Shown in pieces: positions 1 to 10,385 of a stretch of DNA of 64,000 nt. The first letter of the stretch is position 1. Each line of letters begins with the position of its first letter. The DNA is from Theileria orientalis strain Shintoku. Its lineage: Eukaryota; Apicomplexa; Aconoidasida; Piroplasmida; Theileriidae. The notes beneath the pieces were generated by a model, which was given only the letters and a program-made list of their open reading frames with translations, was not told the origin of the DNA and did not search any database. A program made the position numbers and the translations under genes. Location: contig NC_025260.1 in the NCBI RefSeq assembly GCF_000740895.1, forward strand, positions 836,001-900,000. Direction: 5' to 3'.

Positions 1-75
1 AGATTGTTGCGCCTTGTGAAGGGACTGCAGGGCAACGTGTGCGTATTTAATGTGTGTCTGTACATAAATGAAATA

Positions 76-3000
76 ATGGCGAAGTTGGCCTCAGGGGACC
101 GAGACGGCCTGTGGGACGAGACGACGGCCAGAGATGACACCGAGGAGGTCAGAGACTCTAACACGGACTTCATGGAAGAGGGCTCTAGTCACAACGAGGA
201 GAGCTACGACGAGGAGGTGAATTCGAGCAACGTGGAGGAGGATGCCATGCTAGCCGAGGACGACCCGAACTACAAGTACTCGGAGATCGATTTCAAGAGC
301 ATCCCGATATGGTCGGTGCAGTCGATGGTGCAAATCCCGGTGTGGTACCAGAGCTTTAAGGCGAGGGACGAGGAAGGCAAGGAGTTCGAGCCGGAGAAGC
401 TGAACAAGAGCCCGCTTAAGTCGAGCGCTCCGAAGCTGAAGATACGCACGAGGATCATCGAGGACAACACGGCGGCGCAGACGAGCATAACCTCGAGAGA
501 CAAGGAGGACTCGACGAGGTCGCTCGTGAGCGAGGAGATCTTCTTTACGCACGACTCGGTGAAGAATCTGAGCTCGATCAAGAAGACGCTGAACGAGTTC
601 TACAACGAGACGTACGACCGCTACGAAAGGGACTTCGTGGAGAACGACTACATCCTCGAAACGAGCTCCTTGAGTCTGTGCTCGGTGCGCCACGTGCTGG
701 ACCAGAACCTGTACTACATCAAGGTCTTCCACCTGCCGCGCCTGTGCCCGTACGTCAACCTGTCGAGCGACGACGTGCGCCAGCTGCTGCACAGGTTCCG
801 AGTGAGAAGGAGGCTGATTCTGAATGAGATCATCTCGAGAGTGTCGCAGCTGTCGAAGCTCGAGCACAACAGCATATGCCGCTACTACCAGTCGTGGCTG
901 GAGAAGAAGCTGAAGGACCAGGAGGTGAACAGAATCCTGAGGATGTGCAACGACATAATGGAGTCCAGGTCGTTCGGGCCACTCTTCAACGCTGCGACCA
1001 CCGACGAGAAGATGATCCTCCTCTTCAAGTATTGCCCGGAGCTGGGGGAGCATTACCTGCAGGAGTTGGTGACGGAGCGCAACCTGTACATCCAGATTCA
1101 GAATTTCGACTGCCACACGATGCGGTACGAGATTGAGAACAACAGCCTGCACAAAAACCAAAAGCTGATCTGGAGCTTCATCAGGCACCTGCTGGACGTG
1201 TTGACGTATCTGCACCAGAACAACGTCTACCACCAGTGCATCTCAGTGGACAACATATACGTACACACAGACGTGTACGGAACAGGTCTGAAGCTGTCGG
1301 AGTTCGGAATAACGCACCTGGGCAGGAAGCTCTTCTCGTGCGAAAACGAGTGCAACCGCAAGTCGTGCGAGTGCCAGGAGTACAAAAGGAGCATGCGAAG
1401 GCACCTGTACCAGTCGCACCCGTCGAGTTACGGACTGAACCCGTCGCTGCAGCACTCGGCGCCGCCCGAAGCAATCAATTTCACGTCGCTCAACGGGTAC
1501 AAGGTGAACGCAGCGTCAACTCCGAACTCAAGTGAAATAAGTCGAGCCGGGTCGTTCCGCGCGAAGAGCATGTCCTCGATTAAGAGCCTCAACTCGACGG
1601 AGTTCGACGACATGGAGTACGAGGAGGTCGTCGACCCGTACTCGGCGATGCAGGAGGACATGTTCGCACTGGGCCTGCTGATTTTCAGGATGTGGCACCC
1701 GCCGCTCGACGAGAACAGCTACCAGGAGCTGCTGGTGAAGGTGGTTAACACGCAGACGTTCCCGGACTACTTCCTGGAGTCGACCCCGCCCATCATAATA
1801 ACGACCCTGACGAGGCTGCTGGGCAGGGACAGGAGGCCCACAGCAATAGAGCTGATCAGAGAGACTCTGGTGCCGCCAGTCATGGACATTTACATGTACA
1901 AGCAGTACCTGCGCAAGCTCGAAAACCCGGTTTCCGAGGAGTCCCTGGACGCACTGAGGTTCCTCCTGTCAAGAGACTGGAACTCTGATGTCTCCAAATA
2001 CAGGCACAGCCACGAGCTGGAAATAATGACCCATAACTCGTACGTAGCAGACTCCCTGGAAAGATTCATGAGGGGCCGGGGCGTCATTATAAGGCCGCCT
2101 CTGCCCCTGCAGATAAAGACGTATGAAAACGTACGTTCCTAATTAGACTATCAGTAGGCATGTGCTGTTATTTATTTGGAGATGTGTTAGCTCGGATTAT
2201 TTGCTAGATATATACATTAGCTTGAAGAGTTATTAAATACGTATCACCTTGGATTAGTTACTATATATGCTTTTAGATATACGGGATTGATAAGCAAATA
2301 TTATGTTAATTTAGAATGATAAGTTGCTGGGCATCGATGGCACAAATACGCTCTTTTCAGTCGGTGGGAGCATACGAAGGTCGCTGCTGAGGTCCTTTGA
2401 ACTGTATGCAGGCGACGAGAGCCGAGTGGGCATAAAGCAGTTCGCAGTCGGGGACGTGCACGATGAGGAAAAGTGCGTAACAGGAGCAGTCTTCTCAATC
2501 ACGACGAAGGTGGACAGCGACCTCATAGTCCCCAACTCAGTGGGCAAGAGAGGATTCGACTACAAGAACCTGGACGACAATTGCATCCTGATGATCTCGA
2601 GCCAAGTTGAATTGATTCTGGTAGCAATTGAGTCAATGCTGTCACTAGGCCTGGGATTTGAGTTCAGACTCACGATAACATTCCAGCCGCTGATAGTGGA
2701 CTTTATATCGCTGGTGCTGAAAATATCAACGCAGCACGCAAATGTCATATTCTGCAGGCTGCAGGCAACGGACATCAACGAGTACACATTCAACATGCTG
2801 CTGGAGGAGTACTCGATTGAGAAGGTGGGTGACAACAGGAACCTGGTCGATCTGCTGGGCAGCAAGTTTGGGCTGATCGAGGGGCTCAGGAGGCTGCACA
2901 GGCAGGTTTTGAACGGACCGATACCGAAGCAGTACCACAAGAACTTCGTGGCACTTTACCAGGAGATTAACAAGTTGGCGTCGCCGGCCTCGGAGGCGAC

Positions 3001-3790
3001 CGAGCTCACCAACGGGGACGCGGACTCGTTTGAGGACACGCTGGTGTTCGAGCGCTACTACAGGAGGATCATGTACACGGTTGAGCTCGCGAAGATGCTC
3101 CACTCCCTCGCACTGGACCAGTACTGCCTAATAGAGTTTGTTCTGGGCGTGTATTACACGGAAATCTGCGACTACTCGGTAGACTTCCCCTTCTTCCTCG
3201 GCTTCATGTCCGACGAGAGGAAGAACCTTGTGATGACGGGGGGCTGCTACGGAACGAACACGCTCTTCATGGACGAGGACAACGTGTCAAAGATACTCCA
3301 CTTCGACATCCAGTACTTCCTGGACGACCTGATAAAGCTGTCGATAAAGGACGCGAGGAAAATCGAGGGCTACACGATCACGCCGACGAAGACTGACGGA
3401 GTGGACGTGGTGATAACGTGTCAGACGGCAAAGCTGCTGCCTGCAGCGACCTCGATCGCGAACAAGCTCATCGACTCGGGGATTTCGTGCGAGTGCAGGG
3501 CGATTCCGCTCATTTTCACCGGCGACTTTAACCTGAGGCTGAGGACGGTCGACAGCGTCAAGGCCAGGGTGCACCTGCAGAAGCTCACGAACACCGCCTC
3601 AGAGGAGACTCAGTCGGAAAGGGTCCAGAGCGAGAATGTGGACAAAAATTTGGCGGAGGAGGATATCGACGATAAGACACACCTTAACATTCTGTATCAC
3701 GTTGAACCCATAAACGGGTCCTTCGGCCAGGCCAGAAAAATAGATAATGAAGTGGCGCTTGTCCATTTTATAATTGGACAACTGACCTAA
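76..3790 (+). CDS. GCN2-like eIF2-alpha kinase family protein, probable pseudokinase with HisRS-like domain
   Basis: Two exons, 76..2130 and 2324..3790, joined in phase 0 across a 193-nt intron with donor GTACGT and acceptor ATAAG; about 1,173 aa. I take the first ATG (76) as start; the frame is open upstream to the window edge, so an earlier exon is possible. An acidic N-terminus precedes a protein kinase fold most like GCN2: IKVF with the beta-3 Lys (about K216), NEI with the alpha-C Glu (about E251), then ICRYYQSWLE and LYIQIQNFD, both close to GCN2 motifs. The catalytic loop HRD-LKPxN reads HQC-ISVDN (386-393), so the catalytic Asp and Lys are lost, and DFG is EFG (E409). Exon 2 encodes a region resembling a histidyl-tRNA synthetase core and anticodon-binding fold, the arrangement found in GCN2. 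Uncharged-tRNA sensing is the family role; catalysis looks unlikely. Family call is firm, pseudokinase call is inferred from residues. Confidence 0.82.
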
Positions 3791-3803
3791 TTAAGATTCA
3801 CCA

Positions 3804-5068
3804 ATGTATATTAGATTAACCTATGTGTTATTTAGTGTGTTTACAGTCTGTTTCAGTGAGTCGGCGACTTCGCTGAGATTCCACAACCCTTTGAGAAATT
3901 TTAACCACAAACTTGATTTACATGGAAATCGTTTGAATAAAAAATACAAATTAATCCATAATTTTGGAAAATATAGAAAAAATATCGCATTTTTAAGCAA
4001 CCATTGCAACACACATAAATCGTACACTCTCCCTAGCTTTAGATGGCCTTTGTTAGTTTCGAAAATATCAATGGAGATAAGGCCAGGAGTCGGAGGAAAG
4101 GAAGCGCTAATATGGGCCAACGACCTCGCCAAGGTTTTTATTTTAATTAACATGTTGTATAGACTTACAAGAAGTACTCCCTTAAAAAGGACTGCACAGT
4201 GGATGAACAAAAGGTTAAAAAATAGACACTTGCACACATGTGTAATGTATTTGAACTAACGGCTAAGTAGATTGGAAGCACTATCATCTTACACATTTCC
4301 GGAGATGATTCGGAATTTGAGTTAAATGGGTAGGCACAGTAGCGCTCATATAATTGAGTAGAAACCAGGGGCTTGAGGACAGATTTTTCAAGGAAGGAGG
4401 AGTGCATCAAGTCAAGAGGGTTCCGACCACGGAAAGATCGGTACGAGTCTGAGAAAAGTAAACATCTGATCAGGGGAGGATGCACTCATCGACGGCCACA
4501 GTTGCAATACTGCCGTCGCAGATGGCAAAAAGTAAAGACCACAACCTCCTGGAGAGGCTAATTGAGGAGGTTGAGCTTAACCCGGGGGACATTGAGTGGA
4601 AAACATGCCGTTCGAGTGGCCCGGGAGGGCAGAACGTGAACAAGGTAACTGGATGCTAGCTACTAGAAATGGTTCAGGTGGAAACGTCGGTTTCCTTGTA
4701 CCACAAACCAACAGGAATAAGAATAGAATGTAGTGAAGAAAGGTAGGTGCCGTATGCCAAGTTGATGTGTGCAGATCGCAGAGTAAAAACAAAGAGCTGG
4801 CGGAAAGGAAGCTGAGGCTTCAGATTGCGAAGTCGAGGATGGAGGAAATGACCAACGAGGCTAATTCGAGAAGAAGATCTCAGGTATTTTGAAAATAAGG
4901 TGGAATTGCGCATTTTAACAGATTGAAACGCCGAAAAGGTCCGACAGGATTAAAACGTATTACTACAACAACAATGTTGTGATCGATCACAGATGCGGAT
5001 GCAAATTTAGTTTAGACTACTTCATTAAGTCTAAACTGGACGATATGGACTGTGCACACTTTTACTAA
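3804..5068 (+). CDS. prfA: Peptide chain release factor 1, apicoplast-type, lacking domain 1
   Basis: Eight exons: 3804..4133, 4163..4213, 4271..4329, 4362..4440, 4474..4644, 4678..4742, 4775..4883, 4922..5068; 336 aa. All introns are 29-57 nt. The N-terminus is a hydrophobic signal peptide ([20 protein letters not shown]) followed by a basic stretch rich in Asn, Lys and His, the bipartite apicoplast leader. The conserved part starts near residue 90 with [16 protein letters not shown] (start of domain 2). Then come [16 protein letters not shown], where PTT fits the PxT stop-codon tripeptide of RF1 (UAA/UAG), and [11 protein letters not shown] with the GGQ peptidyl-hydrolysis motif (residues 224-226). 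The C-terminus has the usual RSDRIKTYY segment. It releases finished peptides from the organelle ribosome. Ordinary RF1 is about 360 aa without a leader; here domain 1 is missing and domain 2 is shortened. A mitochondrial destination cannot be excluded. The ATG lies 13 nt after the stop of the preceding gene. Confidence 0.85.
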
Positions 5069-5234
5069 ATGGGTTGAAGCACTAATATTCTGTTTAAGTA
5101 CAACATGTGTAAATGTTACCCCTATATTTGTGTAGATCTTTAGCGTGAGATTTTATTTTTCTGTAAAATATAAGGGCCTTATTGTAACTTTCGGCTGATA
5201 ATTATGTTTTTATCTTAGGAAGCTGAACTTGTAG

Positions 5235-6520
5235 ATGGAAAGATCGAGGCGTTCTTCCACCAGGGATCAAAACGACGAGTTTGATCTACAAGACCTGGAA
5301 ACCTCACTCGAGGACTATAGAAACTCTCTTGTTGTCCACAATATGGCAGTGATGGCGGATACTGGCGTGACTCTGGACCTGGCGCAGTCCCTAAACGAGT
5401 TTGGAAACTCCATCTACGAAAAAAAGGAGTTCAATTGCATCAGGCTGGACGTTAGAATAAAGAAGGAGCTGGATTCTTCGTGCCGAATGCTCGATTCCAG
5501 GGAGTTTGAGCAGATATCTACCGTTAAAGTCCTTGAGGCGACCAAGGCGTTCGTCACGCCCTCAGTTATGAGCGGGTTGCACAAACATGGAATGGAGCGA
5601 TGCAAAGCGCACGGGGATCTGGACCCAGCAAACCTTGGTACGCCAATTTCCGGATCATGATTGTTTAGTGCACACTTCCGTCAAGGTTTCCGTCTTCTCA
5701 AACGGGAAGCTGTCAGTCACCGGAGCCAGGAGCCTGCTGTCTGCAACCGTGGCACTTGAAAAGGTGTGCCGCGCAGTGAGGCGGAGGATCAACAAGAAGG
5801 CGCGGCTGTGCCACATAACGTGCACGAACATCCTCGTGGTCTACGGGTACCCGAACCAAATCGTCCTGCCACTGTTTCACAGGCTGTACAAGGGCTCCAG
5901 CTATGACCCGATCAGATTTTCAGGAGTGCGGGTAAGAGTGCCAATCAACTCAGTGCCGATCGTCTACAACATATACAAGGTGCTGTACGTCACCGGCTTT
6001 AGCACCAAGTACGCCCACATGATTAGGGAGGAAGGTGAAGCAGAGCCGTCGGACGAGCCTGAAGAGTCCGAAGATGAGTCAACGACTCCGACGTTCATCC
6101 CTAACGCTGTGGTCGCGCCACCTGTGAAAAGGTACAAACCGGGCAAAATTGGCATTCAGAGGTTCGTGGACTCAACGATGTCGGACAACAGAAAGGTTGG
6201 TTTAAGAATTTTTTTAACGATCAACCCCCGTTTAGGTTCATAACGCGGCCCCCGTGGCTGTGAAGAGGAAGAAGACTCGGTTGCCAAAAAACGTGTCAAT
6301 ATGGTCAAACACGAACCTGTTGGACAGTCAAGTCAATGAGGAGGGGGAGACGCTGCCAAGGTTTGACCCCTTTGGCAAGAGTCCCAAGGAGGAAGTCGTG
6401 ACTGTCAACGTGTTCAGCTCCGGAAACATGACCTTCACCGGAGCCAGGTCAATTTCAAGTGTACAAATGGCTCTTTCGCACATATACCCGTTCCTCAATA
6501 TGGCCACTAGAAAAACTTGA
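5235..6520 (+). CDS. TATA-binding protein-like factor with two large insertions
   Basis: Three exons, 5235..5637, 5669..6195 and 6236..6520; 404 aa. Both halves of the TBP saddle can be followed. Repeat 1 starts VVHNMAVMADTGVTLDLAQS (from about residue 33), is interrupted by roughly 60 aa, and resumes with VSVFSNGKLSVTGARS (141-156), matching the TBP pattern 'LIFSSGKMVCTGAK'. Repeat 2 starts ITCTNILVVYG (about 184), includes SSYDPIRFSGVRVRV (matching 'SYEPELFPGLIYR'), is interrupted by about 130 partly acidic residues, and resumes VVTVNVFSSGNMTFTGARS before the terminal helix ALSHIYPFL. Each insertion falls at the same place in its repeat, just before the strand carrying the FSSGK-like motif. 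A typical TBP core is about 180 aa without insertions. It should bind promoter DNA and nucleate transcription. Whether it is the main TBP or a TBP-like factor cannot be settled here. Confidence 0.75.
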
Positions 6521-6756
6521 TTTAAACGTCATGTATACACCTATATTGTGTAAAAAACTGTAAACTTTAATTTTTCAAGCTTATAATGCATAAATCAGAA
6601 GAATGTTTGGTTTTAAGTCAGATTTTATAATATGTGTGAGTTGGTTGATCACTAAATGCCCATGTGTTTACAGTGCTAACCCAATAACGTGTATACTTTA
6701 AAACATTTGGATTCCTGTGTAATTTTAATTTATTTTACAATCTTTAGTAAAACATA

Positions 6757-7380
6757 ATGTCTGCAGCTGAAACTCAGAATTCTGTTGAGCGGATTCCACT
6801 GTGTAGTACGAACACTGGCCCCTTCGATAACCCGGAGGACTGGAACACGCGGCTGAACGAGGAGTTTGCAGCTCTGATTAGCTATGTTGAGGAGAATAAG
6901 CAGAACAACACCGAGTGGTTCACTCTGGACTGTAACGATGATGGGACCAGGTATGTGCCTTGACTAACGCTGTCATTCAGTTGGTTCGGCGAGTGCTGGA
7001 CCGTACATAACATGAAGACCTATAAATTTGAACTGGAACTGGAGGTGCGCTAGTTTATGCTACACACATGCTGTTGCATCGTCGGCGATGCAGCCAGTTG
7101 TTAATAAAGGTGTTTAGATTCCCGCTGGATACCCGAACGCTCCCTTCGACATCATCATCAGGTCTCTCGAGGGGAAGACAGCCAAGATGTACCGGGGAGG
7201 GAGAATTTGCCTGGACGCTCACTTCCTGCCGCTTTGGCAGAAAAACGTTCCCAAGTATGGTATCGCACACGGCCTGGCTCTGGGAGTACGTTTTAGTCCA
7301 CCACTTATTTTCCTTAGCTCGCTCCCTGGCTCGCCGCTGAGATTCCTCATCTCATCAGCATTGGGGTTCTGGAATCGTAG
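6757..7380 (+). CDS. UFC1: Ubiquitin-fold modifier-conjugating enzyme 1 (UFC1)
   Basis: Four exons, 6757..6950, 6981..7044, 7118..7285 and 7318..7380; 162 aa, against about 167 in animals. It reads [19 protein letters not shown], then [61 protein letters not shown] and ends [18 protein letters not shown]. These follow animal UFC1 almost without gaps. The active-site cysteine that carries the UFM1 thioester is C117 in RICLD. UFC1 is the E2 of UFMylation, which modifies ribosomal protein uL24 (RPL26) at the ER membrane in other eukaryotes. No partner (UFM1, UBA5, UFL1) lies in the window. Family assignment is firm. Confidence 0.93.
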
Positions 7381-7567
7381 ATTTCCTTTGGTAAAGCATT
7401 TTTCACACACACTGGCCATGTTATTAATCATGGTATGTACTATTGCCCACAACCCCCTGAGTGGAATAATATAAACTATTGATAACATGAACATCGATTA
7501 GTTGATATCCGGATTGATTTTGATAAAGTTTTATGTCTGCGCGTGTAGGTGTATATAACTTTGCAAA

Positions 7568-9492
7568 TTATATTTCTGCTTGTATGTTTTTGAACTTGGT
7601 CCTCGTGTTCAAAAACGTCTCCAGAAGCTGGCTGTTCTCGAGGCTTCCCACCGTGTCCAGGTTGAAGTACTCGTCGAGCTCGTAGAGCAGCTTCGTGTAC
7701 GTGTTCACCATCGACTGCAGGTCCGGGTCCTTCAGGTCAAACAGCTCTGTCAGGATCGAGTATATGGGCGTGTAGCTCTCCTGCGTGGGCTCCCGGTCGT
7801 CCTCGCCCAGCTTCGTAACGTGGACGAAGCACAGCGAGTTCACCTGCGCCACGTTCTTGGCCTCGATCAGGCGCTGGTTCTGCAGCGTCAGGCACGAGTA
7901 GAAGTCGTTAAGCAGCTCGAGGTCCCGTATCTGGTTCAGTTTCTTCACCTGTATGCCCTGCGCGAGCGTGATCCAGAAGAGCCAGTGGTAGAACTTGTAG
8001 TTTGTGAGCTGTATCATGAGCTTGATCAGGTCGTTCAGGGGCGAGTTTTTGAGGTCGTTCACTATGTACGGCACGAACAGCCTCAGCAGATGCTCGTTCA
8101 GGTGGCCCGATGCGTGCAGAGACGCCAGGCAGTCGCTGACCTCGGCGATGCTCACCGTGTCGAGCACCTTGGTGAACATCTTCAGTATCACGTCCACGAA
8201 CTGCTCGTCGCCGAGCGCCGGGGAGTCCTCGCCGGCCACGTACATGTGTATCGTCAGCGAGTGCAGTGATATTGCCAGCTTGTTCACGAGGTCTGGCATT
8301 TTTACGATTTGCCTGTCCGGGTACAGCTTGCCGTTCCTCTCGAATATGGTCGCCAGCCTCACCACCGTCGCCAGCTTCAGGAACTTCTGACTCTTCAGCT
8401 TCGACAGCGACTCGCACAGGTCCTCGAAGTGCTTCAGGATCTCCGTGTAGTTCTGCTCCATGATCAGGCTCTGGACGTGCGCGCACGACTTGGTCAGGTA
8501 CTCAGTGTACTTCCTCAGCGGCTCGAAGCCCGTGTATATCATTTTAAAGTACGGGTAGTAGCAGTTGTACACGTTCTGCAGGGTCGTGCTGTAGGAGTTA
8601 ACTTCGGAGCTCAGCCTGTTGCTCTGCAGGCTGTGGAATCTAGAGGGCGGCTCTCCCGGACTCGGCACGTTCTCCGAGAAGAAGATAAGCTTTGATATTA
8701 TACTCGAGAGGAGCGGGTAGTCCGTTAGCGCGTACTGCGGGTACCTCTTACTCAGTTTTCTGAAGAGCTCTATCATGAAGTACATCTGCTCTATTGACAT
8801 GTCTGACACGTTACACAGCAGGTGCCTGTTATATATGGCAAGTGCCGTGTTAAAATCCGTGTAGTTCACCTTGAACCAGGTGCTATATGAGTCCACATAC
8901 ATTGCGTATGGGCACAGCAACAACAACAATTCGTCTATCTTAAAGCTTCCCGCGTGCTAAATTCATTTTATTAAAAACTGTATTTGTGGATGTAAACAAT
9001 TTACTTGTCTATAACGACTGTATTATTATATACAGTTCAATGGTTGCTGTGTAACTTATAAAGCTTCCTATCATGATACGATTTGCTGGTAGCAGTGTAT
9101 ATTATGCAGCTAACATTGTTAAATAAATAGCTACTAATAAACAATTTATGACCTCTATTGCTCAAATATGTAATTTTCAAGAGACTGGTCTGTTATGGAT
9201 TCAAATTCTAACTTACACTTAGCAGATTGTTAGTTTGTGACTGCAGTACGTTGAAGCTTGTCTTATTGTACATCACGTCCAGGGACGTGCTGCATAAGTT
9301 CTGCACGCCTTCGCCCTCAGAGGCCTGCCTGTACAGCTGCTTTGAGTGGTTATACTTTACAAACTGGTTTGGTATGTTACAAATGGCGAAACTTAAGTTT
9401 TTGGTGCTACTGTGTATCCTCGAGGGTGTGTCGGCCCTTTTCATGAACTTAAGGTTCTGCGCGAGTCTTACTACTATTTTGGACTTAATCAT
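7568..9492 (-). CDS. Conserved hypothetical protein, probably organelle-targeted
   Basis: Two exons on the minus strand, 9217..9492 and 7568..8956, joined in phase 0 (donor GTAAGT, acceptor TTTAG) across an unusually long 260-nt A+T-rich intron; 554 aa. The start MIKSKIVVRLAQNLKFMKR is basic and free of acidic residues, like a mitochondrial presequence. The rest is mostly helical (for example MSIEQMYFMIELFRKLSKRY), which recalls the helical-repeat RNA-binding proteins of apicomplexan mitochondria, but I see no RAP motif at the C-terminus and cannot name a family. G+C is high in the 3' half. The ATG lies only 14 nt after the stop of the gene upstream; a fused reading across a 44-nt intron (9467..9510, phase 2) is also possible. 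Confidence 0.6.
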
Positions 9493-9506
9493 CGTATATT
9501 TTACAT

Positions 9507-9974
9507 TTACTTGTGCTTTTTTGACTGTACTATTCTATCTACGTCGAATGTGTATGCGCTGCTGCCTCGTGGGTACGGTACCATTCTCTTTATACTCACG
9601 TATTCTATTCCTTTGTACTTTTGCACGAACTTGTAGTTTCCTAGTTTATTTGGGTCATTTTGGTTTCCTGCAACATTTTTTGGATACGGAGCGAGTGTGC
9701 AGTTAACATTGGGTGGGTAAGGCTGTACCAATGCAAATTTCCCCGAAGCGGTGGCCGCTACTCTGTATTCTCTGGGCCGCGTCTTTCTGTTCGGCAGTCT
9801 TCGTAGATTCGCCAGAATCGTTCCCGGCACTGCTGGCCTGTACAGCGAGGAATCACAGTCGTTGATTAAAAAATGTGTACTTTTTACGTTCTTTTTCTTC
9901 GCCCAGTGTCTTAGCCACCGCACTTGAGTGACGATGAAATTTGAGCAATTTTGCTGTGCATATCTCGCTAACAT
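9507..9974 (-). CDS. Small basic hypothetical protein, possibly mitochondrial
   Basis: An open frame of 155 aa from the ATG at 9974. The frame is open further upstream to about 10073 without another ATG, so a 5' exon is possible. The protein is strongly basic at the N-terminus (VRWLRHWAKKKNVKS), has a middle rich in Arg (LRRLPNRKTRPREYR), then a Pro/Asn-rich part and a basic tail VQSKKHK. Size and composition would suit a mitochondrial ribosomal protein, but I recognise no family. A plus-strand frame that overlaps its 5' part (9928..10191) starts with a hydrophobic stretch; I favour the minus strand because it continues the direction of the neighbouring genes. Confidence 0.45.
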   Translation of the reverse strand: MLARYAQQNCSNFIVTQVRWLRHWAKKKNVKSTHFLINDCDSSLYRPAVPGTILANLRRLPNRKTRPREYRVAATASGKFALVQPYPPNVNCTLAPYPKNVAGNQNDPNKLGNYKFVQKYKGIEYVSIKRMVPYPRGSSAYTFDVDRIVQSKKHK

Positions 9975-10385
9975 ACTATTATTCCTTTTTTGTGATTCTC
10001 CCTTTTCGGCCACACATTTCGAATTCGCAGGTTGTGTATGCAACACCCCTCTCACCGTGTATTTGTGTATTCATCTCTCATTTTTCTGTTTCACTTTGTG
10101 CGCTGAGCCTTTTTTGTTGAAATTACTCAGTTTTAAACTTGGAATCATGACTACACATGGTCACTTATTTACACCCATTCATATACCCTAATGTTAGCAA
10201 ACGTTATCTGTTTCTGCAATTCCATGCTTCAACCCCTAACTAACAGTCTGTTTGAACGTCTCGGCTCAATTTTAACTAGGCGATATCTACGGATACTCTA
10301 ACTAGAATCGACGCGGTCGCACACTAAGTGCTGTGGATTGCTAGGTACGCGTGTATAATAATCGCAAGTGTTACTCTTGTCGCGG
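9975..10385. other. Intergenic stretch, nothing recognised
   Basis: About 410 bases between two minus-strand genes. It should hold the 5' flank of the small basic protein gene and the 3' end of the gene at 10386..13841. A short minus-strand frame with an ATG near 10149 (MIPSLKLSNFNKKG) could be a first exon of the downstream gene, but I could not find a convincing splice pair. Confidence 0.4.

Noticed and set aside
250..1233. Long minus-strand open frame (327 codons) opposite the GCN2-like gene
   Set aside because: It is a shadow frame caused by high G+C at third positions; its product is a low-complexity Val/Arg/Leu/His run with no family features.
9928..10191. Plus-strand frame with a hydrophobic, signal-like start
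   Set aside because: It overlaps a better minus-strand frame, ends in low-complexity sequence and has no downstream domain or splice partner.
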